Shown: piece after piece, positions 8,018 through 13,486 of the stretch | Layout: each line of letters opens with the position of its first letter | Numbering within the stretch: the first letter of the stretch is position 1 | Source: JASFRS01 sp050114795 | GTDB lineage: Bacteria > Pseudomonadota > Alphaproteobacteria > Sphingomonadales > CAKZYD01 | Reading direction: 5' to 3' | Assembly: GCA_050114795.1 (NCBI GenBank) | Contig: JASFRS010000067.1 | Span: 1-13,486, forward strand | Length of the DNA stretch: 13,486 nucleotides | Notes under the pieces: model-generated | Database searches by the model: none | The model's input: only the letters and a program-made list of their open reading frames with translations | Told to the model about the DNA's origin: nothing | Made by a program: the position numbers and the translations under genes

Positions 8018-8484
8018 TGGTGTCACGCATAGCTCTTTTGCTGTCGACCTGGTTTGGTTCGGGGTTGCTAAAACCGGCGCCAGGCACCTGGGGTTCGTTG
8101 GCCGCTTTACCATTTGCTTATGTGTTTATTGAATTCATAGGTGTTTATACCCTTATCCTTGCCACCCTTGTAGTGTTCGGCTTAGGGGTGTGGGCGAGTG
8201 CTGTTTACAGTCGGGAAAGTGGAAAACAAGACGCTTCCGAAATTGTCATTGATGAAGTCGTTGGGCAATGGATTGCTGTTCTCCCTTGGGGCTTTCTCAT
8301 GCCGCAATGGCTTTGGGGTTATGCGATCGCATTTGGGCTATTTCGCTTATTCGATATTTTGAAACCTTGGCCCGTCCGATTAGCTGATGAGCGCCATGAT
8401 GCCTGGGGTATCATGTTGGATGATTGCGTCGCGGGTGCAATCGCGGCACTATTGGGCTGGGGGGCGATTATCTATGCGCTATGA
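8017..8484 (+). CDS. pgpA: Phosphatidylglycerophosphatase A
   Basis: Inner-membrane enzyme that removes phosphate from phosphatidylglycerophosphate to give phosphatidylglycerol. At 155 residues it has the usual family length. Signatures are TWFGSGLLKPAPGTWGSL near the N-terminus (11-28), the acidic cluster DASEIVIDE (72-80) with D79 and E80, FRLFDILKPWPVR (109-121), and MLDD followed by a small-residue membrane segment (133-148). About four hydrophobic segments are visible. The ATG at 8017 forms a TAATG junction with the stop of the secreted-protein gene. An ATG five codons upstream (8002) is also open and would add MRIPI. Neither has a clear ribosome site, so translational coupling is likely. 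The pncC start lies inside its last codons. Confidence 0.93.
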   Translation: MVSRIALLLSTWFGSGLLKPAPGTWGSLAALPFAYVFIEFIGVYTLILATLVVFGLGVWASAVYSRESGKQDASEIVIDEVVGQWIAVLPWGFLMPQWLWGYAIAFGLFRLFDILKPWPVRLADERHDAWGIMLDDCVAGAIAALLGWGAIIYAL

Positions 8485-8959
8485 CGCAAAAGCAGCAGTA
8501 CTATTGGATTTATGCCGGGAAAAGTCTCTGACTTTAGCGACTGTCGAATCTTGCACTGGCGGGTTAATTGCTGCAGCACTTACGGAAATAGCCGGCTCTT
8601 CGGATGTATTCCTTTGCGGCTTTGTTACCTATTCAAATCAAGCCAAAGAGACAATGGTTGGTGTTCAAGATAAAACACTATTGGCGAAAGGTGCTGTAAG
8701 CGAGGAAACGGCGCGTGAAATGGCAATGGGTGGCCGAAGCCTATCCAAGGCAGACATCGTCGTTTCTGTAACTGGAATAGCCGGCCCCGGCGGCGGGACC
8801 AAGGACAAACCGGTGGGAACAGTGTGTTTCAGCTTAGCTCGCGCAGGCAATATTAAAAGTTGGACTATCCTGTTCAAAGATAATGGCCGGGCGTCTATTC
8901 GTGATGCGAGTGTAGACTTTGCCTTGGACCTTTTGTTGGAAGCAGCTAAATCAGCTTAA
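8474..8959 (+). CDS. pncC: Nicotinamide-nucleotide amidohydrolase, CinA C-terminal type
   Basis: Stand-alone CinA C-terminal domain of 161 residues. The family deamidates nicotinamide mononucleotide to nicotinate mononucleotide in pyridine nucleotide recycling. Motifs are TVESCTGGLIAAALTEIAGSS (from 23) with nucleophile S26, GFVTYSNQAK (49-58) with conserved Y53 and K58, AVSEETAREMA (74-84) and VTGIAGPGGGTKDKPVGTV (99-117). The N-terminal molybdopterin-binding-like domain of full CinA is absent, as in many Proteobacteria. The frame stays open upstream to 8387, but those codons lie inside pgpA and do not resemble the family. ATG 8474 gives the usual start and overlaps pgpA by 11 bases. The TAA stop shares TTAA with the stop of the convergent ratA gene. 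In this syntenic block the gene is often annotated cinA. Confidence 0.93.
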   Translation: MRYDAKAAVLLDLCREKSLTLATVESCTGGLIAAALTEIAGSSDVFLCGFVTYSNQAKETMVGVQDKTLLAKGAVSEETAREMAMGGRSLSKADIVVSVTGIAGPGGGTKDKPVGTVCFSLARAGNIKSWTILFKDNGRASIRDASVDFALDLLLEAAKSA

Positions 8960-9393
8960 GCTGTTTCGTAAAGCTCTGAGGCACGCTCTTCAAAGGCGTT
9001 GACCATGCGTTTTGTCGCTTCGGAAAATAGAGTTCCCACTAAACTTTCAAACACACGGTTTTTGAATTCAAAATCGACATGAAAGTCAACAATACATCCG
9101 CCGTCCGGTTTGGGTGAAAAGCGCCAGTCATTATGCAGATATTTCAGCGGTCCACGCACATAGGAAACTCTGATGTGCCCGGGGCGATCTAAATGGACGC
9201 GTGATGTAAAGCGCTCTCTAAAAACGCGGAAGCCAATAATGAGATCTGCGGTCATTTCCCGTTCGGTTTGAGTGATGATACGCGCGCCTTGGCACCAGGG
9301 TAAGAACTCTGGATAGCGATTAACATCGGCGACTAAATCAAACATGTCCTGCGCACGATAAGGCAGGCATTTGCGTTCACGGTGACGCGGCAC
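8956..9393 (-). CDS. ratA: RatA/COQ10-type START-domain protein
   Basis: Protein of 145 residues of the polyketide cyclase/COQ10 START superfamily. The motif PRHRERKCLPYRAQDMFDLV followed by ADVNRYPEFLPWC is the family hallmark, with RGPLKYLHNDWRF in the middle and a long C-terminal helix ending ERASELYETA. In eukaryotes COQ10 binds coenzyme Q and supports respiration. The E. coli relative RatA was described as an inhibitor of ribosome subunit association. In Alphaproteobacteria its position after lipA favours a respiratory or quinone role (inference). The start chosen is GTG at 9393, where family similarity begins, with GGGG 8 bases upstream. The frame extends to a TTG at 9453 but those 20 residues are unlike the family. 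The gap to lipA is 131 bases. Its stop overlaps that of pncC. Confidence 0.88.
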   Translation of the reverse strand: MPRHRERKCLPYRAQDMFDLVADVNRYPEFLPWCQGARIITQTEREMTADLIIGFRVFRERFTSRVHLDRPGHIRVSYVRGPLKYLHNDWRFSPKPDGGCIVDFHVDFEFKNRVFESLVGTLFSEATKRMVNAFEERASELYETA

Positions 9394-9524
9394 TCTTTCG
9401 ACCCCATTATTGTTCTCATGCCCGACTCCACACAGCCTGACATATCCCCCCAAAGTTGGTGAATAGCCTATGCGCGATGTACGTACAAAGCCAGATAAAT
9501 TTTAACCATGAAGAAAAATTGTGA

Positions 9525-10460
9525 TTAGCTTTTGTGTTGCTTTGCGAGCTTTTCTTCTCGTGCCGCACGCAATTTCTGGAAGTCATCTCCGGCATGATAG
9601 CTAGAGCGCGTCAACGGGCTGGCGGATACCATCAAAAAGCCTTTTGCCCGGGCAATGCTTTCATAGGCGGCAAATTCTTCAGGTGTTACAAAGGCTTTGA
9701 CATCCGCGTGTTTACGCGTCGGTTGGAGATATTGGCCGATTGTCAGAAAATCAATTCCCGCAGAACGCATATCATCCATCACCTGATGAACCTCCATCTT
9801 TTTCTCACCCAAACCAACCATGATGCCGGATTTTGTGAAAATAGAAGGGTCTCGTTGTTTCACGCGATTAAGCAGATTTAAGCTGTGATAATAGCGTGCG
9901 CCTGGACGGATTGTTGGATAAAGGCCAGGGACTGTTTCCAGGTTGTGATTGAAAACATCTGGTTTGGCATCAACAATCCAATCAAGACCTTCTGCGGGCT
10001 TATTCCTGAAATCTGGTGTCAAAATCTCAATCGTTGTTTGCGGTGTGTATTTCCGCAGCGCCTCAATGACTTTAACGAAATGCTTTGCACCACCATCGGG
10101 CAAGTCATCCCGGTCAACTGAGGTTATGACGATATGGTTCAACCCCATCTCAGCCGTCGCTTCTGCGACATGTTGAGGCTCCATCGGATCAACACGATTA
10201 GGCATACCGGTTTTAATGTTGCAAAAGGCACAAGCCCGGGTGCAGGTGTCGCCCAAGATCATCACGGTCGCATGTTTTTTAGTCCAGCATTCGCCGATAT
10301 TCGGACATGCAGCCTCTTCACATACGGTGTTCAATTTCAAGCCGCGCATAAGCTTCCGCGTTTCCTGATAGCCTCTGGAAACGGGGGCTTTGACGCGGAT
10401 CCACGACGGTTTGCGCAAAACCGCGCCTGTATCTTTGGTAATGACCTGCTCTGTGCTCAT
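9525..10460 (-). CDS. lipA: Lipoyl synthase, radical SAM enzyme
   Basis: Enzyme of 311 residues that inserts two sulphur atoms into the octanoyl group on lipoyl domains of 2-oxoacid dehydrogenases and the glycine cleavage H protein. The auxiliary 4Fe-4S cluster ligands are C47, C52 and C58 (CEEAACPNIGEC). The radical SAM cluster ligands are C73, C77 and C80 (CTRACAFC). The C-terminal RSSYHAGD (285-292) supplies the serine that ligates the auxiliary cluster. PDVFNHNLETVPGLY and YLQPTRKH are further family signatures. It lies on the strand of pdhC and lpd, whose lipoylated E2 it would serve, but is separated from lpd by an opposing carbonic anhydrase gene and so probably has its own promoter. 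No Shine-Dalgarno sequence is visible before the ATG; a palindrome occupies that position. Confidence 0.97.
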   Translation of the reverse strand: MSTEQVITKDTGAVLRKPSWIRVKAPVSRGYQETRKLMRGLKLNTVCEEAACPNIGECWTKKHATVMILGDTCTRACAFCNIKTGMPNRVDPMEPQHVAEATAEMGLNHIVITSVDRDDLPDGGAKHFVKVIEALRKYTPQTTIEILTPDFRNKPAEGLDWIVDAKPDVFNHNLETVPGLYPTIRPGARYYHSLNLLNRVKQRDPSIFTKSGIMVGLGEKKMEVHQVMDDMRSAGIDFLTIGQYLQPTRKHADVKAFVTPEEFAAYESIARAKGFLMVSASPLTRSSYHAGDDFQKLRAAREEKLAKQHKS

Positions 10461-10461
10461 A

Positions 10462-10478
10462 AGCTTTGATGTAAAGCT
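10462..10478. repeat. Palindrome immediately upstream of lipA
   Basis: Perfect 6-base inverted repeat AGCTTT-GATGT-AAAGCT, ending one base before the lipA start codon. In lipA mRNA it would form a small hairpin over the region where the ribosome site belongs. It could also be a DNA operator. Another AAGCTT lies at 10495-10500. The arms are AT-rich and short, so chance is possible. Confidence 0.35.
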
Positions 10479-10580
10479 CTGTGGTTCAATTTACAAGCTT
10501 AGCCTGCTCATGTGGACTATAACGGGGCTGCATGGCTAAAATTCATGCTAAGTGATTTAAATCAAGTGCATCTGAAGCAG

Positions 10581-10610
10581 TTAGAAGCAATAATAGGCTA
10601 ATGGTAAGAT
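10581..10610 (+). promoter_or_regulatory. Weak candidate promoter for carbonic anhydrase
   Basis: TTAGAA (10581-10586) and TAAGAT (10605-10610) are spaced by 18 bases, just upstream of the ATG at 10626. The implied leader is very short. The whole 165-base gap from lipA is AT-rich and must carry divergent promoters for both genes, but no single element stands out. Confidence 0.2.
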
Positions 10611-10625
10611 AATTGAGATTAAAAA

Positions 10626-11222
10626 ATGGCATTTCCTGAGCATTTATATAGAGGTTATGAGCGCTTCTTAAACGGTCGCTTTAAATATCAGCAAAGCTAC
10701 TATCAGGACTTGGCGATTGAAGGCCAGTCACCAAAAGTCATGGTTATTGCCTGTTGCGACAGTCGCGTCGACCCTGCGGCGATTTTTGATGCAGGACCGG
10801 GAGAGCTGTTCATCGTTCGCAATGTTGCGAATTTGGTTCCCCCTCACCGTTTGGATGGAACGCACCATGGTACATCTGCAGCTATCGAATTTGCTGTGTG
10901 TGGCTTGAAAGTGGATCACATCGTTGTGCTTGGTCATGCTCAATGTGGTGGCGTTCAAAATGCTTTGGAATCGGATTTAGATCATCCGGCGCAGGATAAT
11001 TTTATCTCAAGATGGATGTCCATCATGGCACCGGCCAAGTCCAAACTGCTTGAGAATTATAAAGGTAAAGACAAGCAACGTGCGATGGAAGAAGCCGTGG
11101 TTAGAGCCTCTTTAGACAATCTGATGACCTTCCCGATGGTAAAAGACGCCGTGGAAGAAGGCAGGCTTCAACTCCACGGCGCGCATTTCGGTATAGCTGA
11201 CGGTAAACTCGCTATTCTTTAG
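10626..11222 (+). CDS. Beta-class carbonic anhydrase
   Basis: Zinc enzyme of 198 residues that interconverts carbon dioxide and bicarbonate. The zinc and active-site motif ACCDSRVDP (42-50) gives ligand C44 and the D45/R47 dyad. GHAQCGGV (103-110) gives ligands H104 and C107. RNVANLVPP (65-73) and GTSAAIEFAV (82-91) are also typical. No signal peptide is seen, so it is cytoplasmic. The product is full length, ending GIADGKLAIL, slightly divergent from the common C-terminus. The ATG has only a weak GAG at 8 bases upstream. The gene runs head-on into lpd, sharing the TTAG at 11219-11222, and is divergent from lipA. In the family the enzyme supplies bicarbonate to carboxylases. Its link to carbon dioxide released by pyruvate dehydrogenase is only inferred from position. 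Confidence 0.95.
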   Translation: MAFPEHLYRGYERFLNGRFKYQQSYYQDLAIEGQSPKVMVIACCDSRVDPAAIFDAGPGELFIVRNVANLVPPHRLDGTHHGTSAAIEFAVCGLKVDHIVVLGHAQCGGVQNALESDLDHPAQDNFISRWMSIMAPAKSKLLENYKGKDKQRAMEEAVVRASLDNLMTFPMVKDAVEEGRLQLHGAHFGIADGKLAIL

Positions 11223-12619
11223 ATATGTATGGCTTTTCCATAAGCATCCAACACGCTTTCGTGCATCATTTCTGAGAGCGTGGGATGCGGGAAGACCGTA
11301 TGCATCAATTCAGCTTCAGTCGTTTCCAGAGTGCGTGCAACCGCATAGCCCTGGATTAATTCCGTCACTTCAGCGCCCGCCATATGGGCACCTAAAAGCT
11401 CACCGGTCTTTTCATCAAATACGGTTTTAATGATGCCTTCTGCCTCGCCAAGAGCAATGGCCTTACCGTTACCAAGGAATGGGAAGCGGCCGACTTTGAC
11501 CTTATAGCCCTGCTCTTTCGCTTTTTCTTCTGTCAATCCAACAGAAGCCACTTGCGGTTGGCAATAAGTACAGCCTGGAATATTGCCTTTATCCATTGGA
11601 TGCAGGCCTTTGAGGCCGGCAATTTTTTCAACAGCTATAATACCTTCATGGCTGGCTTTATGTGCAAGCCAAGGGGCACCTGCGACGTCACCAATGGCCC
11701 AGATGCCATCCACATTGGTTTGGCCCCATTCATTGGTGACAATGTGGCCGCGGTCGGTTTTGATCCCAACCTCTTCAAGGCCAAGGCTTTCAATATTACC
11801 GGTAATACCGATTGCGAGAATGACTTTATCGAAGGTTTGGTTTTCCTTCTTGCCATTTTTTTCAATAGTCGCGGTTATGCCTTTAGCGCCGGTTTTTAGC
11901 TCTGTCACAGATGCTTTGGTGTGGAGTTTTAAGCCACGTTTTGTAAGCGCTTTTTCCATGAAAGTTGAGATTTCAGCGTCTTCAACCGGCAAGATGCGAT
12001 CCATGACTTCCACGACTGTCGTATCAGCGCCCAGGTCATTGTAAAAGCTGGCGAATTCAATACCAATTGCACCAGAACCAATAACCAACAAGGACTTCGG
12101 CATGACTTCCGGCGTCATGGCATGTTTATAGGTCCAAATGTCTTTGCCATCAGCCTTCAAATGCGGCAATTCCCGCGCTCGTGCGCCAGTGGCAAGGATG
12201 ATATTCTTTGCCTGGACATCGGCAATTTTTTTGCCGTCTTTTTCAACGCTAAGCTTATTTTTGGCGACCAGTTTTGCGTTACCGTCAAAGACAGTGACTT
12301 TGTTCTTCTTGAGAAGATGTTTTACGCCTGAATTTAATTGCCCGGCCACCCCACGGGAGCGTTTGACAATGGCACTTAAATCAAAGCCTACGCCATCGGC
12401 TTTCAAGCCATAGTCCTTGGCATGCTGCATATAATGATAGATTTCAGAAGACCGCAGCAGCGCTTTCGTTGGGATACAGCCCCAGTTCAAACAAATACCG
12501 CCCAAATGCTCCCGCTCAATCACAGCAGTTTTCAGTTTCAATTGAGCAGCACGGATCGCAGCCACATAGCCCCCCGGCCCGCCACCAACGATCACCACAT
12601 CAAAATTCGTGTCGCTCAT
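11219..12619 (-). CDS. lpdA: Dihydrolipoyl dehydrogenase (E3)
   Basis: Flavoprotein of 466 residues that reoxidises dihydrolipoyl groups on E2 of the 2-oxoacid dehydrogenases with NAD+. FAD is bound by GGGPGG at 12-17. The redox disulphide is C43/C48 in GGICLNWGCIPTK. An NAD-binding fold begins VIGSGAIGIEF near 180. AIGDVAGAP marks the second FAD contact. The C-terminal HPTLSEMMHE places catalytic H445 and E450. There is no N-terminal lipoyl domain fusion. The start has a strong ribosome site (AGAGGA, 12631-12626) 6 bases before the ATG. It follows the cupin gene by 35 bases, so pdhC, the cupin and lpd probably form one transcript. Adjacent pdhC suggests it is the pyruvate dehydrogenase E3, though it may be shared. 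The 3' end overlaps the carbonic anhydrase stop. Confidence 0.96.
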   Translation of the reverse strand: MSDTNFDVVIVGGGPGGYVAAIRAAQLKLKTAVIEREHLGGICLNWGCIPTKALLRSSEIYHYMQHAKDYGLKADGVGFDLSAIVKRSRGVAGQLNSGVKHLLKKNKVTVFDGNAKLVAKNKLSVEKDGKKIADVQAKNIILATGARARELPHLKADGKDIWTYKHAMTPEVMPKSLLVIGSGAIGIEFASFYNDLGADTTVVEVMDRILPVEDAEISTFMEKALTKRGLKLHTKASVTELKTGAKGITATIEKNGKKENQTFDKVILAIGITGNIESLGLEEVGIKTDRGHIVTNEWGQTNVDGIWAIGDVAGAPWLAHKASHEGIIAVEKIAGLKGLHPMDKGNIPGCTYCQPQVASVGLTEEKAKEQGYKVKVGRFPFLGNGKAIALGEAEGIIKTVFDEKTGELLGAHMAGAEVTELIQGYAVARTLETTEAELMHTVFPHPTLSEMMHESVLDAYGKAIHI

Positions 12620-12654
12620 AATTCATCCTCTTTGATTGGATAGAAATTTTGAGG

Positions 12655-13017
12655 CTATAGCCTCTCTAAATCTTTAGCAGTAAGCTCTGTTTCATGCTCA
12701 CCGGTATTGCGGGTGTCCGCTTTGGCTAAGATCATAACCGCGCATTCTTCAGGGCTGTTGGTGCGATGTTCAACACCCTTTGGGATGACGATAAACTCGC
12801 CAGGGTCCAGATGCTCCGTGCGGTCGCGAAATTCCAGGACCAGATGACCGTCGACCACAAGAAAAAGCTCATCCGTTTCATCATGACTGTGCCAGAGAAA
12901 AGGACCTTTGAATTTTGCAACACGCACTTCACAATCATTGAAGTCCGCAACAATTTTGGGCGTCCAATGCTCTTGAAACAGGTCAAGCTTTTCTTTCAAA
13001 CCAACTTTACTGGTCAT
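12655..13017 (-). CDS. Small cupin-domain protein of unknown function
   Basis: Single-domain cupin of 120 residues. Cupin motif 1 is present as HSHDETDELFLVVDG (43-57), giving metal-ligand candidates H43, H45 and E50. Motif 2, PGEFIVIPKGVEHRT (72-86), gives H84. The four-ligand set is intact, so a bound metal ion is likely. The substrate cannot be read from sequence; the family includes sugar-binding proteins, oxygenases, isomerases and regulators. There is no signal peptide and no DNA-binding domain. The start is firm: ATG at 13017 with AAGGA (13028-13024) 6 bases before it, overlapping the pdhC stop codon. Wedged between E2 and E3 genes with tight spacing on both sides, it should be made with the pyruvate dehydrogenase complex. 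Whether it acts on that complex is unknown. Confidence 0.88.
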   Translation of the reverse strand: MTSKVGLKEKLDLFQEHWTPKIVADFNDCEVRVAKFKGPFLWHSHDETDELFLVVDGHLVLEFRDRTEHLDPGEFIVIPKGVEHRTNSPEECAVMILAKADTRNTGEHETELTAKDLERL

Positions 13018-13023
13018 GTCCAG

Positions 13024-13028
13024 TCCTT
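13024..13028 (-). promoter_or_regulatory. Ribosome binding site for the cupin gene, overlapping the pdhC stop
   Basis: AAGGA on the minus strand, 6 bases before the cupin ATG. Its first two bases belong to the pdhC TAA stop (13029-13027), so the site becomes available as pdhC translation ends. This fixes the cupin start and supports co-transcription. Confidence 0.55.
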
Positions 13029-13486
13029 ACAGCAGCATTGTCAGCGGATCTTGGATATAGCCTTTGAAAGCTGCCAGGAATTCCGCACCAATAGCGCCGT
13101 CGAGAACACGGTGGTCGACCGACAAAGTGCAGGACATCACAGTTGCAATGGCCAGAGCGCCGTCTTTCACAACAGGACGTTGCTCCCCTGCCCCAACGGC
13201 TAAAATCGCCCCTTGCGGCGGATTGATAACAGCACCGAATTCTTTAATGCCATGCATGCCGAGATTGGAGATGGAGAATGTGCCGCCCTGATAATCTTCA
13301 GGCATCAATTTGCCGTCACGTGCCTTGGCTGCGAGCTCTTTCATTTCATTTGAAATTTCGGCGAGACCTTTGGCACCCGCGTCACGTACCACTGGCGTGA
13401 CTAACCCGCCGGGTACAGCAACAGCCACAGAAATATCCTGGCGCTGCATGAGATACATTTTGTCGCCGGCATATTGTGCATTAGCC
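13027..13486 (-). CDS. pdhC: Pyruvate dehydrogenase E2 (dihydrolipoamide acetyltransferase), C-terminal part
   Basis: The 3' end of an acyltransferase gene; the N-terminus lies beyond the window, and the frame is open to the edge. The visible 152 residues belong to the catalytic core. They begin ANAQYAGDKMYLMQ, followed by ISVAVAVPGGLVTPVVRDA, GTFSISNLGMHGIKEFGAVI, INPPQGAILAVGA and the active-site motif SVDHRVLDGA with the catalytic histidine and aspartate. The core forms the multimeric centre of the complex and transfers acetyl groups to coenzyme A. The PPQGAILAVG and GGLVTPVVR segments resemble pyruvate rather than 2-oxoglutarate E2, and the following lpd agrees. The initiating ANAQYAGDKMYL segment is less typical than the usual alphaproteobacterial sequence there. 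Lipoyl and peripheral-subunit-binding domains cannot be seen. Confidence 0.93.
   Translation of the reverse strand, partial: ANAQYAGDKMYLMQRQDISVAVAVPGGLVTPVVRDAGAKGLAEISNEMKELAAKARDGKLMPEDYQGGTFSISNLGMHGIKEFGAVINPPQGAILAVGAGEQRPVVKDGALAIATVMSCTLSVDHRVLDGAIGAEFLAAFKGYIQDPLTMLL

Noticed and set aside
8387..8473. Possible 29-residue N-terminal extension of PncC
   Set aside because: The extension overlaps the pgpA coding sequence in another frame and has no resemblance to the family, whereas ATG 8474 begins where similarity starts.
9394..9453. Possible 20-residue N-terminal extension of RatA from a TTG
   Set aside because: The residues do not match the family, and the GTG at 9393 places the start exactly at the conserved PRHRERKCLPY segment.
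10601..10612. Three-codon open frame (ATG GTA AGA TAA) upstream of the carbonic anhydrase
   Set aside because: It is too short to judge, has no ribosome site and overlaps the candidate -10 region, so it may not even be transcribed.
11583..12044. Plus-strand open frame of 153 codons opposite lpd
   Set aside because: It lies fully within the conserved E3 gene, has low-complexity Ser/Pro/Val composition and no supporting start signal.
1..13486. Search for CRISPR arrays, insertion sequences, tRNA genes, toxin-antitoxin or defence modules
   Set aside because: No repeated spacer structure, transposase motif, terminal inverted repeats or tRNA-like sequence was visible. RatA-type naming does not indicate a true toxin-antitoxin pair, and no antitoxin partner lies beside it.

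Overview
The window looks like ordinary alphaproteobacterial core chromosome. The evidence is a fused IspDF, the order dusB-ntrB-ntrC-ntrY-ntrX, and a lipoate/pyruvate dehydrogenase string (pdhC, lpd, lipA, ratA/coq10) next to pncC, pgpA and ispDF. From general knowledge of the class, this succession is a recurring syntenic block in Alphaproteobacteria. By eye the base composition is moderate rather than GC-rich, and I cannot name a genus. I see no mobile element, CRISPR array, rRNA or tRNA gene, and no gene-free stretch longer than about 170 bases.

Left part (1-6163, minus strand): one probable transcription unit reading right to left, dusB > ntrB > ntrC > ntrY > ntrX (cut by the window edge). 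DusB is a tRNA dihydrouridine synthase. NtrB/NtrC and NtrY/NtrX are two histidine kinase/response regulator pairs of the nitrogen-response family. dusB and ntrB abut, and ntrB and ntrC overlap by 8 bases.

Middle (6164-8959, plus strand): a divergent promoter region, then a tightly overlapping four-gene unit. It holds ispDF (isoprenoid precursors), a small secreted protein I do not recognise, pgpA (phosphatidylglycerol synthesis) and pncC (CinA-type nicotinamide-nucleotide amidase). Every junction overlaps by 1 to 11 bases, so translational coupling is likely.

Right part (8956-13486): minus-strand genes of the 2-oxoacid dehydrogenase and lipoate branch: pdhC (C-terminal part only), a small cupin, lpd, lipA and ratA/coq10. 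A beta-carbonic anhydrase gene lies in opposite orientation between lpd and lipA, so the string is split into at least two transcripts. Both convergent gene pairs (pncC/ratA and carbonic anhydrase/lpd) share their stop-codon bases, leaving no space for a terminator.

I did not find a convincing undescribed system. The points most worth following are three non-canonical passengers in an otherwise conserved block (the secreted four-cysteine protein, the cupin and the carbonic anhydrase), the stop-on-stop convergent overlaps, a palindrome immediately upstream of lipA, and the unclear translation start of ntrY.
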